Counted from the first letter of the stretch, positions 9,903 to 20,103 are shown. The stretch is DNA of 64,000 nt from Ahaetulla prasina (GCF_028640845.1 NC_080548.1:10851814-10915813), one strand, 5' to 3'. Translations and numbers: made by a program. Notes: generated from the letters alone by a model not told the origin.

Positions 9903-10275
9903 CAGTGGCGGGATTCAAATAATTTAACAACCGGTTTTCTGTCCTAATGACCAGCTGGGTAGGCGTGGCTCGGTAGTCATGTGACCATGTGGGCATGGCC
10001 AACTCAATGTCACTCATGTCGATGGGTGCTTCGTCTTAGCTGTTACAATGTAATAAGGATTAACCAGGGAGGCAGTTTCTATAAGCAGAGCAATAAAGAT
10101 TAGGCTAGAAACACCACCAGAATGTTTCCTTCCTGCCTTCCTTACAGGATTAGCCCTGTAAAGTGGGGGGAAAAAACAAAATAAGATTTCTTCCAACAAT
10201 TGGATCTCCGAACTGCTTAGAAAGTTAACAACCGGTTCTTCCGACTAGGTGCGAACTGGCTGAATCCCACCACTG
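9903..10275. mobile_element. non-autonomous hAT-like element, H1 group
   Basis: The ends CAGTGGCGGGATTCAAA and TGAATCCCACCACTG are inverted. The flanks CCAAAACT/GGGAAACT share only the last five bases, so the target duplication is weak. Confidence 0.75.
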
Positions 10276-10484
10276 GGGAAACTGCAGTCAATAAACAGGG
10301 GAAAAAACCCACACCCACCAGCACTGATGATGTTGCCTAGCCTACACTTTCAGCGTCCTCAGTACCTATAGATTTGGTCCAATCTACAGCAAGAAAGGAG
10401 TTCCTATGGTGGGACCCTGAGCTAAAAGTTCCAAAAGGCTCCGTTTATTGCATTTTGCAAGTAATGAATTTACACCATCTAAAT

Positions 10485-10579
10485 CAGTGTTTCTCAGCCT
10501 TTTACCCACTTAAAATGGGAGAACTTTAACTGCTGCATGCTGCCTGGGGAATTCTGGGAGTTAAAATCCATCCATCTTA

Positions 10580-10637
<58 letters not shown>

Positions 10638-11499
10638 TTTAATATATATATACCGCCCTTCTCCCGAAGGACTCAGGGCGGTGAACAACCAAATAAAATA
10701 CAAACACAGACAGATACAATATTAAAAACAACCCTTAAAAAACTTATTCAATTTGTCGAAAAAATTTAAAATACAAATTGCACCCATAAAATTACAGAAA
10801 TTTAAAACCCAATTAAATTAAATTAAAATTTTAAAATCAAGCCAGTCCAGCCATACGAAATAAATAAGTTTTAAGTTCGCGGCGAAAGGTCCTAAGGTCA
10901 GGCAATTGTCGGAGTACAGGGGGAAGCTCGTTCCACAGGGTAGGAGCCCCACAGAGAAGGCCCTCCCTCTGGGGGCCGTCAGTCGACATTGTTTGGCTGA
11001 TGGCACCCTAAGGAGTCCCTTTCTATGGGAACACACTGGTCGCTGGGAGATAGAAGACAGCAGTAGACGGTCTCGTAAGTAATCCGGTCCTAAGCCATGG
11101 AGCGCTTTGAAGGTGGTAACCAATACCTTGAAGCGCACCCGGAAGACAACAGGTAGCCAGTGCAGTCTGCGCAGGATCGGTGTTACATGGGAGCTCCGAC
11201 CCGCTCCCTCAATAACCCGCGCAGCCGCATTCTGGACTAGCTGGAGTCTCCGAGTGCTCTTCAAGGGGAGCCCCATGTAGAGAGCATTGCAATAGTCCAA
11301 GCGAGAAGTAACGAGAGCATGAGTGACCGTGCATAAGGCATCCCGGTCCAGGAAGGGACGCAACTGGCGGATCAGGCGAACCTGATAAAAAGCTCTCCTG
11401 GAGACGGTCGTCAAGTGTTCTTCAAAAGACAACCGCCCATCCAGGAGCACGCCCAAGTTGCGCACCTTCTCCAAATGTGGCAGAGATTGAGAAACATTG
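10485..11499. mobile_element. hAT-like hairpin MITE (H3) split by an L2 insertion
   Basis: The left half (CAGTGTTTCTCAGCC...) and the right half (...GATTGAGAAACATTG) are separated by an L2 copy. The flanks ATCTAAAT (10477-10484) and ATCTAAAA (11500-11507) are an 8-bp duplication with one mismatch and a central TA. Confidence 0.8.
10578..11478 (-). mobile_element. L2-like LINE, C-terminal RT portion and 3' end
   Basis: A 218-codon minus-strand frame (11474-10818) encodes the RT C-terminal region, with LGVLLDGRLSFEEHL, RLDYCNALYMGLPLKSTRRL and VTPILRRLHWLPV. The TAA-rich tail lies at 10578-10640 next to the hairpin. The copy is 5' truncated and carries one late frameshift near the C-terminus. 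It is nested in the H3 MITE. Confidence 0.88.
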
Positions 11500-11529
11500 A
11501 TCTAAAACAACTTTTCCCAAGCTTTGAAT

Positions 11530-11631
11530 GGGAAGTTGGGGACTGTAGGACGTCCCCCAAAATGGGAAGTTGGGGACTGTAGGACGTCCCCCAAAATGGG
11601 AAGTTGGGGACTGTAGGACGTCCCCCAAAAT
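11530..11631. repeat. three perfect 34-bp tandem units
   Basis: The unit begins GGGAAGTTGGGGACTGTAGG and continues to CCCCCAAAAT. It is repeated three times without change. Each unit contains a GGGGAC...GTCCCC inverted repeat. Confidence 0.95.
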
Positions 11632-11831
11632 AACAAGTGGACCAGGATAAGGACTAAATTTAATTACATTTACCTTGCTTGTACATTGATTTAAATTAAA
11701 CTGAATTAAATTTCAAAGCCAGTAATGTGATTACTCTTCAAATATGTATCATTTCCTCCTTCTGTCAGAAAAGGCTACCTTGTAGGGTCCTTGTTGACCA
11801 GTTTAGTCATAGGGTTGTAGTTCTTGTAGAG

Positions 11832-11938
11832 CAGGGTTGTCCGACCTTGGCATCTTTAAGATGTGTGGAATTCAACTCCCAGAATTCCCTCAGCTAGAAT
11901 TCTCCCACAGGTCTTAAAGTACCAAAAGCTGGGCACTT
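11832..11938. mobile_element. diverged hAT-like hairpin MITE
   Basis: It carries the family core GGAATTCAACTCCCAGAATT and a decayed right arm. TTGTAGAG occurs at 11824-11831 and 11939-11946 as a perfect 8-bp duplication with a central TA. Confidence 0.7.
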
Positions 11939-11946
11939 TTGTAGAG

Positions 11947-12300
11947 GGACTGTTAATCAGGAATCTAATAATTGGCCCTATAACCGGTCTAAGGATTTAG
12001 ATTCCTATGTTGAAATGACAGAAATAGCACAGGCCTCTCATCTTGTAAAGACCTCATGAAATCCTTGATAAAGAAACCACAGCCAGGCATGCGTCAATCA
12101 CCACAGGAGGTGTGAACAAGTATTTTTGTAACTTCTTACCTTAACGGCTATGATCTATGTTTTCTGCTTATGTAACTGAATTAAAAAAAAACAACCTACA
12201 TATACTTGCTCTGAAATGCATGCAGGTTTCTTCCAGTCTTATGAGAGAACCCAGCTTCGTTCATTCCTGAATAAACGTGTTCAAAGGTACTTAGAAAATC
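11947..12300. other. no recognised feature
   Basis: I see no repeat or coding signal in this AT-rich stretch. Confidence 0.5.
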
Positions 12301-12316
12301 TGGACTCCACCTCTTT

Positions 12317-12772
12317 TTCTTTTCTTTTAATACAAACATTTCATCATTCATTAAACAGTGTGTCGTCTGAGTACAATTTTTTTGTGTCATAACAGTTAAA
12401 GCATACCACCATATTCATTATTTATATCTACTCTTATTTTAATACTAATACATAATACTTAACATATCTATTATTGTAACATTTCTCTTCTTAATTTAAC
12501 TTTATTGTACATTGCTTTCTTATTTATCCTCTAACCATTGATAAAATAAATCCCATATATTATAGTAGTCCGATTCTTCCTTTCCTTTAATTGCATGTAT
12601 TAATCGATTCATTTCTGCACATTCTAATATTTTCATCTGTAGGAATCTCTTCCCCTTTCCAATTTGGTGCAAATACATTTCTAGCTGCAATTATTACATG
12701 AATAGTCAAATATACATTTTTTTTACTATACTTTTCTGGTATAATCCCCAACAGGAATAGCTCAGGTTTTAA
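12317..12772 (-). mobile_element. 5'-truncated L1 with 16-bp target duplication
   Basis: The minus strand encodes an L1 ORF2 C-terminal scrap containing PELFLLGIIPEKYSKKN, followed by an AT-rich 3' end. TGGACTCCACCTCTTT flanks it at 12301-12316 and 12773-12788, an exact target-site duplication. Confidence 0.88.
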
Positions 12773-13035
12773 TGGACTCCACCTCTTTGCCAAGCCAAAC
12801 TTGGTTTCCTGCTTAACAGGATAAATGAAGGAAGGAAGGATATGTAGGAAACGTGATCTTTTGAAGGAAAGGCAGGTGAGAAATATGACAAACCTAGTTT
12901 GATAAGTCTTTGTCTCTGAATCAGAATTCTCCCCAGAAAAAAATGGGCAAAGCTTTGATTGTATTGTTGTGACTACTATTTTGACTTTTTCGACCACACC
13001 CTGTAGACATCTCTGCTCCCACCAAGAATCAAGTC

Positions 13036-13592
13036 CAGTAGTGGGTTTCAAAATTTTTTACTACCGTTTCTGTGGGTGTGGCTTGGTGGGCGTGGCTTGA
13101 CGGCCATGGCAGGGGAAGGATACTGTAAAATCTCCATTCCCTCCCCAATACCTCCAACGTTGCACCAACTCCCTGACCTCTGGGCCTTCCGGCGTGAGCT
13201 GAAGACTCTTTTATTTCACCGGGCAGGACTGGCCTAATAGTTTTTTAACAGCTTTAATTAGTTTTTAATGGGGTTTTAGTAGATTTTTAGCATTTCGGCC
13301 AATTTAAATTAGTTTTTTAAAATTGTTCTTAATTTTTGTATTACTTTTTACTTGGCTGTAAACCGCCCTGAGTCCTTCGGGAGAAGGGCGGTATAAAAAT
13401 GGAAATAATAAATAAATAAATAAATAAATAAGGTTAGAAATCCTCATTTCCTCCCAATCAACTGGGACTTAGGAGGCAGAGAATAGATGGGGGCGGGGCC
13501 AGTTAGAATTTTAATACCGTTTCTCCGAACTACTCAAAATTTCTGTTACCGGTTCTCCAGAACTGGTCAGAACCTGCTGAAACCCACCTCTG
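13036..13592. mobile_element. non-autonomous hAT-like element, H1 group, split by L2
   Basis: The ends are CAGTAGTGGGTTTCAAA and GAAACCCACCTCTG. The exact duplication ATCAAGTC lies at 13028-13035 and 13593-13600. An L2 3' end occupies the middle. Confidence 0.9.
13150..13432 (+). mobile_element. L2-like LINE 3' end nested in hAT-like element
   Basis: It begins in the sequence for the CTF..RRELKT-like C-terminus and ends with ACCGCCCTGAGTCCTTCGGG and an AAATA tail. Confidence 0.85.
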
Positions 13593-13604
13593 ATCAAGTC
13601 TCTC

Positions 13605-13940
13605 TCTTAAGAAAAGTCAGCAAAGCAATGAGCTGACAACCAGAAGGGGCTGCCACAAAGAAAGGGTAGATGGGTCAACTTATTTTCCAAAGCACCAGAA
13701 GGCAAGGCAAGAAGCAATGGATGGAAACTACTCCAGGAGAGAAGAAACAAGGAATTAAGGACAAACTTCCTAACAGTGAGAGCAATTAACCGATGGAACA
13801 GCTTCGCCTTCTGAAGTTATAGGTGCTGCATCACCGGAGGTTTTTAAGAAGAGACTGGACAGTCACTTGTCTGAAACACCTGCCTGAGCAGGGGGCTGGA
13901 GTAGAAGACCTCCAAGGTCCCTTCCAGCTGTATTCTGGTG
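13605..13940 (+). mobile_element. CR1 LINE 3' fragment
   Basis: It contains a decayed CR1 RT C-terminus (GCHKERV..LFSKAPEG-like) and the 3' signature GACCTCCAAGGTCCCTTCC. Confidence 0.8.
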
Positions 13941-13944
13941 TAAT

Positions 13945-14520
13945 TGAAGAATGTACCTGGGCTGTCTACCCTGCCGTGTGTCCCCACTAGAATCCTATCT
14001 TTAAAAAGTGCTTTTCTGTTTATAATTTCCCTCTGCTGAGCCAAAAAAGCCCTCCCTCCCCATCATCGGCTACAATAACAGAAGCTGAAGTCCTCCAGGT
14101 TTCTTGTGGTGAGGGCTTGAATGTTGAACGGAGCCCGGAAGGAGGCCAGGGTGATTTACGAGGCCGCAACAAGCCACTACACCAGAGGATCGGGGAGCCC
14201 TGCTTTCCAGCCGAAGTTCGCCCAGGGATGCGCCTGTGAACTGGGAGAATTCACAAGCTGCTTGTTTGCACAGATGGCAAGGAGCCCCTGGGGGAGAAAA
14301 AACACACACACCGCTTCCTCCTTTGCACGCAAAGAGAGGTAAAGGTCTAACCAGGAAAAAGAGGAGAAGAAATACCTTAGCAAAATTTTGGGATTTTGCT
14401 GCAAAGTCAGGACTCTGAGAAGCAGGTCACAGGGGAGGATGGGGCAACGGGAGGGGCCGTGTTCTCCTGCACCATCCAAGATGCCAAGAGCTAAAGCATG
14501 TGCTGTGCTGTGCTGTGCTG
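13945..14520. other. no recognised feature
   Basis: This stretch is somewhat GC-richer than its surroundings. It has short overlapping frames with no domain signature, and a GTGCT repeat of four units near 14500. Confidence 0.45.
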
Positions 14521-14541
14521 TACTAGTCTTTGACTTATGAC

Positions 14542-15097
14542 CAGGGATGGGCTGCAAAAATTCTAGCAAGGGGCTCTCTGCCCGGTTGCTGGGTGGGTGT
14601 ACCCATGGTGGGAGTGGCCTAGTCCCTCCCCAGGCTCTGGAGGCTTTCCTCGAGCCTCCAGGAGTGGGAAAACAGCCTCCCCAGGCTCCAGAGGCCCTCT
14701 GGAGCAGAGGTCTCCAACCTTGGTCCCTTTAAGACTTGTGGACTTCAACTTCCAGAGTCCCTCAGCCAGCAAAGCTGGCTGAGGAACTCTGGGAGTTGAA
14801 GTCCACAAGTCTTAAAGGGACCAAGGTTGGAGACCCCTGCTCTGGAGGCCAGAAACAGTCCCATTTCTGGCCTTCCCGAACTTCTGGTAGGCCCGTTTTT
14901 TGCCCTCCCCAAGCCTCCGTGTGCACCTGGCACTTACCTGCATCCAAAACAGGCTGTTTGGGGACTCCTGGGAGGGGCGAGGCGGGGTGGGCAGGGCAGG
15001 GCCAGCCAGGAATAGGATTTGGAGGTTCTCCGAAATGCACAGAATCTTAGCTAGAAGTTTTCCCGAACCCCTGTGAACCCCCAGCAGCCCACCCCTG
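14542..15097. mobile_element. non-autonomous hAT-like element, H1 group
   Basis: The ends are CAGGGATGGGCTGCAAA and CAGCCCACCCCTG. CTTATGAC (14534-14541) and CTTACGAC (15098-15105) differ by one base. It holds a nested H2 hairpin MITE. Confidence 0.85.
14705..14839. mobile_element. H2 hairpin MITE (hAT-like), nested
   Basis: This is a near-perfect 135-bp palindrome with ends CAGAGGTCTCCAACCTTGG and CCAAGGTTGGAGACCCCTG. The exact duplication CTCTGGAG lies at 14697-14704 and 14840-14847. Confidence 0.92.
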
Positions 15098-15578
15098 CTT
15101 ACGACCACAACTGAGACTAAAATTCACATCATTAAGCAAGTCGGCTGTTAAGTGAAGCATACCCGATTTTATGACCTTTTGGCAAGTGAATCATTTCAGT
15201 TGTTAAGTGAATCATGTGATCCTTAAGTGAATCTGGCTTCCCCGATTGATTCTGCTTGTTGAAAGCCAGCTGGGAAGGTCACAAAAGGTAATCACATGAC
15301 CCCGGGACACTGCAACCGTCATGACCTCATGCCAGTTACCAAGCGCCTGAATTTTGATCACGTGACCTTGGGGATGCTGCGATGGTTGTTAAGTGTGAAA
15401 AATGATCGTGTCCCTTTTTATCTGTGCCACTGTAGTTTTGATCTGTCACTAAACGAATGGCTATGACTCAAAAACTACCAGTGTTGAACTTCTGATCATT
15501 AAAGGGTGCACAGTCTCCGAGGGTCTCAATGTTTAGAAGCCCCCTTGTGAAAGCTGCGTTGGGCCAATCAGGGTGGGT

Positions 15579-15845
15579 GTTGTGACCCAGGTTCCTGGAC
15601 CCGGACTCCTGGACTCGGATGATTCAGAAAGTGAGGGAGAAGACCTGGCCAGCCCTGCTTCTCTTGAGCCCTTTCCCTCCCTGGCACCCACTCAAAGGGA
15701 GGAGGAGGGGCCGGCAAGGCCTGATTCTCTGGAGCCTTCTTCTGATTTGGCAACGCCCCAAGAACAGTTTTGGAGTGATGCAAGATTACGTAGACGTGAT
15801 CGGCGTGCGCAGCAGCGGAAGAGTTGGGACAAAGCCAAGTCATAA
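15579..15845 (+). CDS. U3 open frame of LTR-C (88 codons, possible tail of an upstream ORF)
   Basis: The frame is open from the second base of the LTR (GTT GTG ...) to a TAA about 30 bp before the TATA box. It reads acidic first (LLDSDDSESEGEDLAS) and ends basic (ARLRRRDRRAQQRKSWDKAK). The same phase, order and motifs recur in LTR subfamilies A and B. No start codon is required if the frame continues from internal sequence into the 3' LTR. Function is unknown. A solo LTR could only express it by chance. Confidence 0.5.
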   Translation, partial: VVTQVPGPGLLDSDDSESEGEDLASPASLEPFPSLAPTQREEEGPARPDSLEPSSDLATPQEQFWSDARLRRRDRRAQQRKSWDKAKS

Positions 15846-15872
15846 TTGTCATGCAGTGACATCTGCAGAGAC

Positions 15873-15882
15873 TATAAATAGG
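15873..15882 (+). promoter_or_regulatory. LTR-C TATA box
   Basis: TATAAATAGG lies about 295 bp into the LTR and upstream of an AATAAA signal, as expected at the U3/R boundary. Confidence 0.65.
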
Positions 15883-16286
15883 AGGCGGGACTTCCTGGTT
15901 TTTTGTCTTGGACAAAGCAATGAATTGGCGCGAGCTAACTGTCTCAATGGAGGGAAGAATATATTCGTGAGTAATTCTGGCCTTATCTATAATTTCCTCG
16001 TTATCTCCAGAAACTTGGCAGGCCCGTGGGTAGACGTGGCCAGGACATGTATCTATGTAAATAAAAGGAGAAAAAAAGGCCTCTGACTGACTCTTTGCTG
16101 GGAGTATTAGGGGGAGGGAAACAGAACAGTGGGAAGCTTTGACTCCAGCAGAGAATATTCCCTGGATGAATTGATTGTTGGATACCAGACGGGTGGCAAA
16201 TACATTTCTAAGACGGGACAGCACAGCACAGGATAAAATAATCTTCCCTGAATTTGAAAAGGGAGTACAAGGATTTGGAAGAAGCT

Positions 16287-16646
16287 GTTGTGCCTCGTCC
16301 TCCCTCCTCTCCTCAGCCAGGCCCCTCCCGTCTCCTCCAGGGCCTGCTATCAGACTCCGAGTCTGATAATGAAGATGAACAGCCTGTCATGCCTCCAGCC
16401 CCCGGCCCTGGCCCCATGCCCAGACAGGATGTCAGGAATGAACAAACAAACCTCACTCATACGGCGTGTGTTCCTTTGGCTCAGCCATCAGAGGAAGTCA
16501 GCCACAGATTGGAATTACTCGGGCCCACTCCTTCTGACCCCTCCCTTTCTCAAACAGCAGAAAACAATTCAAAGTGGGACGATCCTCGCTTCCGGAGATC
16601 TGAGAGGCGACGCCAGCAGAAGGAAGGGAGGGGCAGGCCTGGATAA
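16287..16646 (+). CDS. U3 open frame of LTR-A1 (119 codons)
   Basis: The frame enters at LTR base 2 and runs to a TAA about 30 bp before the TATA box. The order is a Pro-rich N-part (PRPPSSPQPGPSRLL), an acidic block (SDSESDNEDE), a PPAPGPGPMPRQ motif, and the Arg-rich end DPRFRRSERRRQQKEGRG. Copies A2 and A3 retain the same frame and end motif. Arg codons differ between subfamilies while Arg is kept, which suggests past selection on the protein. Function is unknown. Confidence 0.5.
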   Translation, partial: VVPRPPSSPQPGPSRLLQGLLSDSESDNEDEQPVMPPAPGPGPMPRQDVRNEQTNLTHTACVPLAQPSEEVSHRLELLGPTPSDPSLSQTAENNSKWDDPRFRRSERRRQQKEGRGRPG

Positions 16647-16677
16647 ATGCTGAGTCATGGAGCCACACCCCACAGCC

Positions 16678-16687
16678 TATATAAAGG
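16678..16687 (+). promoter_or_regulatory. LTR-A1 TATA box
   Basis: TATATAAAGG, with position accurate to about one or two bases. The same motif lies in A2 (minus strand) and A3. Confidence 0.6.
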
Positions 16688-16873
16688 ACCTGCTTTTGGC
16701 ATTCCAACCTTGAGTCAAGCAAAGTCTCATCTAGTTTGAAGTCACAACTTGGACTCCTGCCTGCCCTGAGAAACCTGGAAGGAATTTGGCAAAGCTGCAG
16801 AGGCTTTGTTGCCACGCTTGATACGGACTTCCTAGACCTGGTCATTGGAGGGGGAGGGGGACACGACAGAAGC

Positions 16874-17430
16874 ATTCCAGGATCCTAAAGGTTTACCCAC
16901 TTGGAAATATATATTGACCTAGGCAGGAAAAGATCAAACCCCCCCATTTTTTTCTGACTCCAATCATCATGATGGTTTCGCTTTCTCCAAGCCGATGGGA
17001 ACATTTTTTTTCCCCCCAAGGCATCCTTCTGCTGTTGCCCTGCTCCCCTGGCCCTTTGTATCAAAGCTTGCCCTAGCATCAATGCACACGAAAAAAATGA
17101 GCGGCATGCAATCGCTTTTTCAACCTTGATGCTAATTAACTCCAGCTTTGGAGGAGCTCAGAATCCAGGCGCAGCAGCTCTGAACCAAAAGCCTCCTTTG
17201 GATTCCCAAGTATATACTGTATATATTTTTAAAAGACTAATAAATAAAGGCAGTGAATAGATTGTCTCTGTGTAAGCCATATTTCATGCAGCTGTGCTTC
17301 AAAGGGGAGTTTAAAATATACCCAAGGGTTCACATGGGGGGGGGGAGAGTAACCAGCACCCTTAACTGCAACACACACACACACACACTCCAAACATTGC
17401 CATGCACCACTATTGTATTACAAACCAGCA
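16874..17430. other. unrecognised, possibly unique sequence
   Basis: No repeat was recognised apart from a CA run at 17371-17388. The part 16960-17220 has balanced, non-repetitive composition with blocks such as CTTGATGCTAATTAACTCC. That would fit a conserved non-coding element, but this is only an impression. Confidence 0.35.
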
Positions 17431-17433
17431 TTT

Positions 17434-17560
17434 TTTCCATTTCAGCAGCTTCAAGATGGCTGGACTTCAACTCCCAGAATTCCCCAGGCAGTGTGTTCAG
17501 TGGGAGATACTGGGAATTGAAGTCCACCCTTCTTAAAGCTGCTGAGATCGAGAAATCTTG
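17434..17560. mobile_element. hAT-like hairpin MITE, H3 group, diverged
   Basis: The inverted arms GACTTCAACTCCCAGAATTC and GGGAATTGAAGTCCACCC surround a short spacer. The outer arms CATTTCAGCAGCTT and AAAGCTGCTGAGATCGAGAA match weakly. Confidence 0.6.
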
Positions 17561-17562
17561 GA

Positions 17563-18340
17563 GTTTTCATATCCAATGATCTAAGTGCCAAAGCCCACTG
17601 TAACTACATCACAAAAAAGGCCTTAAAAGTTGTAAACCTAATCTTGCGTAGCTTCTTCTCCAAAAACACTACACTACTAACTAGAGCTTATAAAACATTT
17701 GCTAGACCAATTCTTGAATACAGCTCGACTGTTTGGAACCCATACCACATTTCTGACATCAATACAATTGAACGTGTCCAGAAATATTTTACAAGAAGAG
17801 TTCTCCACTCCTCCGAATACAACAAAATACCTTATGCCACCAGACTTGAAATCCTGGGTTTAGAAAACTTAGAACTCCGCCACCTTCGACATGACCTGAG
17901 TTTAACTCATAGAATCATCTATTACAATGTCCTTCCTGTCAAAGACTACTTCAGCTTCAATTGCAACCATACATAAGCACACAATAGATTTAAGCTTAAT
18001 GTTAACTGCTCCAATCTTGATTGCCGAAAATATGACTTCAGTAACAGAGTTGTTAATGCTTGGAATACACTACCTGACTCTGTGGTCTCTTCCCAAAATC
18101 CCCAAAGCTTCAACCAAAAACTAGCTACCATTGACCTCACCCCATTCCTAAGAGGACCATAAGGGGCGTGCATAAGAGCACAATCGTGCCTACCGTTCCT
18201 GTCCTATTGTTTCCTTTCGTTATATCCAATTAATACAGTTATTACATACTCATACTCATATATATGCTTATATATTGTATAATTATTTCATGCTTATGCT
18301 TATATATACTGTGTGACAAAATAAATAAATAAATAAATAC
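17563..18340 (+). mobile_element. CR1/Rex1-like LINE, RT C-terminus and 3' end
   Basis: An open frame from about 17590 to 17976 encodes an RT-distal region with RAYKTFARPILEYSSTVWNP and VQKYFTRRVLHSS. A frameshift or stop follows, then the conserved end with DLTPFLRGP. The tail is GTGACAAAATAAATAAATAA. It is the longest of three copies of this LINE here. Confidence 0.82.
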
Positions 18341-18350
18341 TATTATAGAG

Positions 18351-18456
18351 CAGGGGTCTCCAACCTTGGCAACTTTAAGACTTGTGGACTTCAACTCCCA
18401 GAATTCTGGCAGTTGAAGTCCACAAGTCTTAAAGTTGCCAAGGTTGGAGACCCGTG
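18351..18456. mobile_element. H2 hairpin MITE
   Basis: This 106-bp palindrome has ends CAGGGGTCTCCAACCTTGG and GGAGACCCGTG. TTATAGAG (18343-18350) and TTATGGAG (18457-18464) differ by one base. Confidence 0.9.
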
Positions 18457-18488
18457 TTATGGAGTGCTGTATAACTAGACCTGTAAAA

Positions 18489-18605
18489 CAGGGGTCCCCA
18501 ACCTTGGTCCCTTTAAGACTTGTGGACTTCAACTCCCAGAGTTCATTCTGGACTCTGGGAATTGAAGTCCACAAGTCTTAAAAGGACCAAAGTTGGAGAC
18601 CCCTG
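18489..18605. mobile_element. H2 hairpin MITE
   Basis: This 117-bp palindrome is flanked by the exact duplication CTGTAAAA (18481-18488, 18606-18613) with a central TA. Confidence 0.92.
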
Positions 18606-18613
18606 CTGTAAAA

Positions 18614-18952
18614 GGCACTTACTGCACTGATAGTGCAAAAAAAGATTTAATTATTCTTTAATTTGTTCCTTTCCTGCTGTGGTCAGAAGGACCATCATCC
18701 AAATGTAATTTAGCATAAAGGAGAGGGTAACAAAAAAAAGTAAAGCTTTGATCACATGGTTGTGGCTATCGTTGTGATATTTCTGATACATGATACAGAG
18801 ATTTCCATCAAGCTGATGGAAGGGTAAATAAAAGGGACTTTCAAAACCTGATCAACCACACATTACAACCAGGAGTTGACTGATAGATCCAAGCAGAACG
18901 AGGAGCTTCTTCTGCTCTTTCAATGAGAGAAGATACATGACCCCTTAACAAG
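18614..18952. other. no recognised feature
   Basis: I see no repeat or coding signature. Confidence 0.5.
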
Positions 18953-18957
18953 GGCCC

Positions 18958-19483
18958 TGTCGTGTCCCACTCCTCCGCTGACGGCCGGGTCAGGGAAATC
19001 CGAATCAGGTGTGCCTCTGCAGCTCTGCCAAAGTCCTAGCAAAGTTCTCAAGGCAGGCAGGAGACCAGAAAGTGACTTCAGCAAGATATGTTCGACTTTG
19101 CCTGACTCAGAGACTGCCAGAAAGCATATCCTTTATATAGGCCATGGGGTGTGGCTCCATGACTCAGCACTTAACCAGGCCTGCCCCTCCCTTCCTTCTG
19201 TCGCCGCCACCTATCAATTCTTCTGAAGCGAGGGTCACTCCAGTCTGCAGCTGTTGGCAATTGACCTTCCTCAGGCTCACATGCTGTGGGGGAGGGGGAG
19301 GGGTCTAGTTGCTCCGTTTGCCTGGGCATGGAGCCAGAGCTGGGGGCTGGAGGTACTTCTTCCTCCTCAGCCTGTCTGGGCATGGAGCCAGGGCTGGGGC
19401 CGGGAGGCATACTAGGACATTCCTCAGCGTTCGGAAGCAGATAAGAAGGCTCCGGCTGCGGTGAAAGCGGACGAGACACAACA
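18958..19483 (-). mobile_element. solo LTR, subfamily A (copy A2)
   Basis: On the minus strand it starts TGTTGTGTCTCG and ends GTGGGACACGACA. The exact duplication GGCCC lies at 18953-18957 and 19484-19488. The minus-strand TATATAAAGG precedes the R region. U3 holds the subfamily A open frame. Confidence 0.92.
19171..19482 (-). CDS. U3 open frame of LTR-A2 (103 codons)
   Basis: The phase is the same as in A1, from the second LTR base. It contains SRPLSPQPEPSYLLP, two copies of a PPxPxxGSMPRQ motif and the end DPRFRRIDRWRRQKEGRGRP. The stop lies a short way upstream of the TATA box. The acidic block is shorter than in A1. Function is unknown. Confidence 0.45.
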   Translation of the reverse strand, partial: VVSRPLSPQPEPSYLLPNAEECPSMPPGPSPGSMPRQAEEEEVPPAPSSGSMPRQTEQLDPSPSPTACEPEEGQLPTAADWSDPRFRRIDRWRRQKEGRGRPG

Positions 19484-19499
19484 GGCCCTCCACTGGAAA

Positions 19500-19705
19500 A
19501 TCATAATCTGTATTCATAGAAAATAATATTTGTAACTCAGAGTTGTCCTTGGTGCTCTCTGAGGTCCTTGGTGCTCTCTGAGAATAGTTTACTTGCAGAC
19601 ATTTCATCACCCAACTAGGTAACATCATCAAGGTCAGATGCTACATATTTGGGTAATGAAGCATCTGCAAGAAAGCGACCAAGTTCAGAAAGCACCAAGG
19701 ACCCC
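19500..19705. mobile_element. inverted Penelope-like pieces
   Basis: CTTGGTGCTCTCTGAG on the left reappears inverted as TTCAGAAAGCACCAAGG on the right. The centre has two opposed TTACCTAG/GGTAATG-type hammerhead-like arms. The CCTTGGTGCTCTCTGAG segment is doubled on the left. Confidence 0.55.
19598..19631 (-). ncRNA. hammerhead-like core, degenerate
   Basis: The minus strand reads TTGATGA (C to T in the CUGANGA box), a GTTACC/GGTGAT stem with loop TAGTTG, then GAAATGTC. The first-base change should impair activity. Confidence 0.45.
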
Positions 19706-19709
19706 CACA

Positions 19710-19975
19710 ATCCATATCCGTGCACTGACTTGTCTTACGTTCATCACTTTAAGGTCTTACTTAATAGACTGTATTATTCTATCACTGTATTATTCTCCTT
19801 TCCCGTGTTTTGCTGTCACTGTATAATCTTTAATTCTTGTCAATAATTATCACAGAATGGTTTTAATGAAACGATTGTCTTATTTATTATTTTTCCTAGA
19901 TTGCCACCCAGAGTCACTTTCTATGAGACGGGCAGCTCTATAAATCTAATAAAAATAAATAGTAGCTCATTCTCA
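19710..19975 (+). mobile_element. LINE 3' end, family not identified
   Basis: It ends in a GCCACCCAGAGTCACTTT ... ATGAGACGGGCAGCTCTATA hairpin and an A-rich TAAAAATAAATA tail. This format is like that of L2-group LINE 3' ends. Confidence 0.5.
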
Positions 19976-20103
19976 AAACACGTTAGGAACCAGGTTCTGG
20001 CTTCAGTTCCTACCAAAGATCTTTGCCAATTGGGCTGCTGCATCTTGTTTTAGTTTGTGGTTTAGAATGAAAATAATCCCCAATAATTCTTAACATTCTA
20101 GAA

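Larger units (their letters stand above)
14522..15482. mobile_element. M1 MITE split by an H1 hAT-like element
   Basis: The left tip TAGTCTTTGACTTATGACC and the right part from 15098 (CTTACGACCACAACTGAGAC...) to about 15482 (AAAAACTACCAGT) together make one M1 copy. The H1 insertion and its 8-bp duplication interrupt it after about 20 bp. Confidence 0.7.
15578..16128 (+). mobile_element. solo LTR, subfamily C
   Basis: It starts TGTTGTGACCC and ends GGGAAACAGAACA. The exact 5-bp duplication GTGGG lies at 15573-15577 and 16129-16133. A TATA box (TATAAATAGG, about 15873) and an AATAAA (about 16060) set the orientation. No internal region is attached, so it is a recombination product. U3 carries an open frame. 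Confidence 0.92.
16286..16868 (+). mobile_element. solo LTR, subfamily A (copy A1)
   Basis: It starts TGTTGTGCCTCG and ends GGGGACACGACA. The exact duplication GAAGC lies at 16281-16285 and 16869-16873. The TATA motif TATATAAAGG is at about 16678. U3 carries a 119-codon open frame. Confidence 0.92.

Noticed and set aside
16288..16653. Second open frame of 121 codons in LTR-A1
   Set aside because: It is in another phase with no recognisable counterpart in subfamilies B and C. The GC-rich U3 leaves several phases open.
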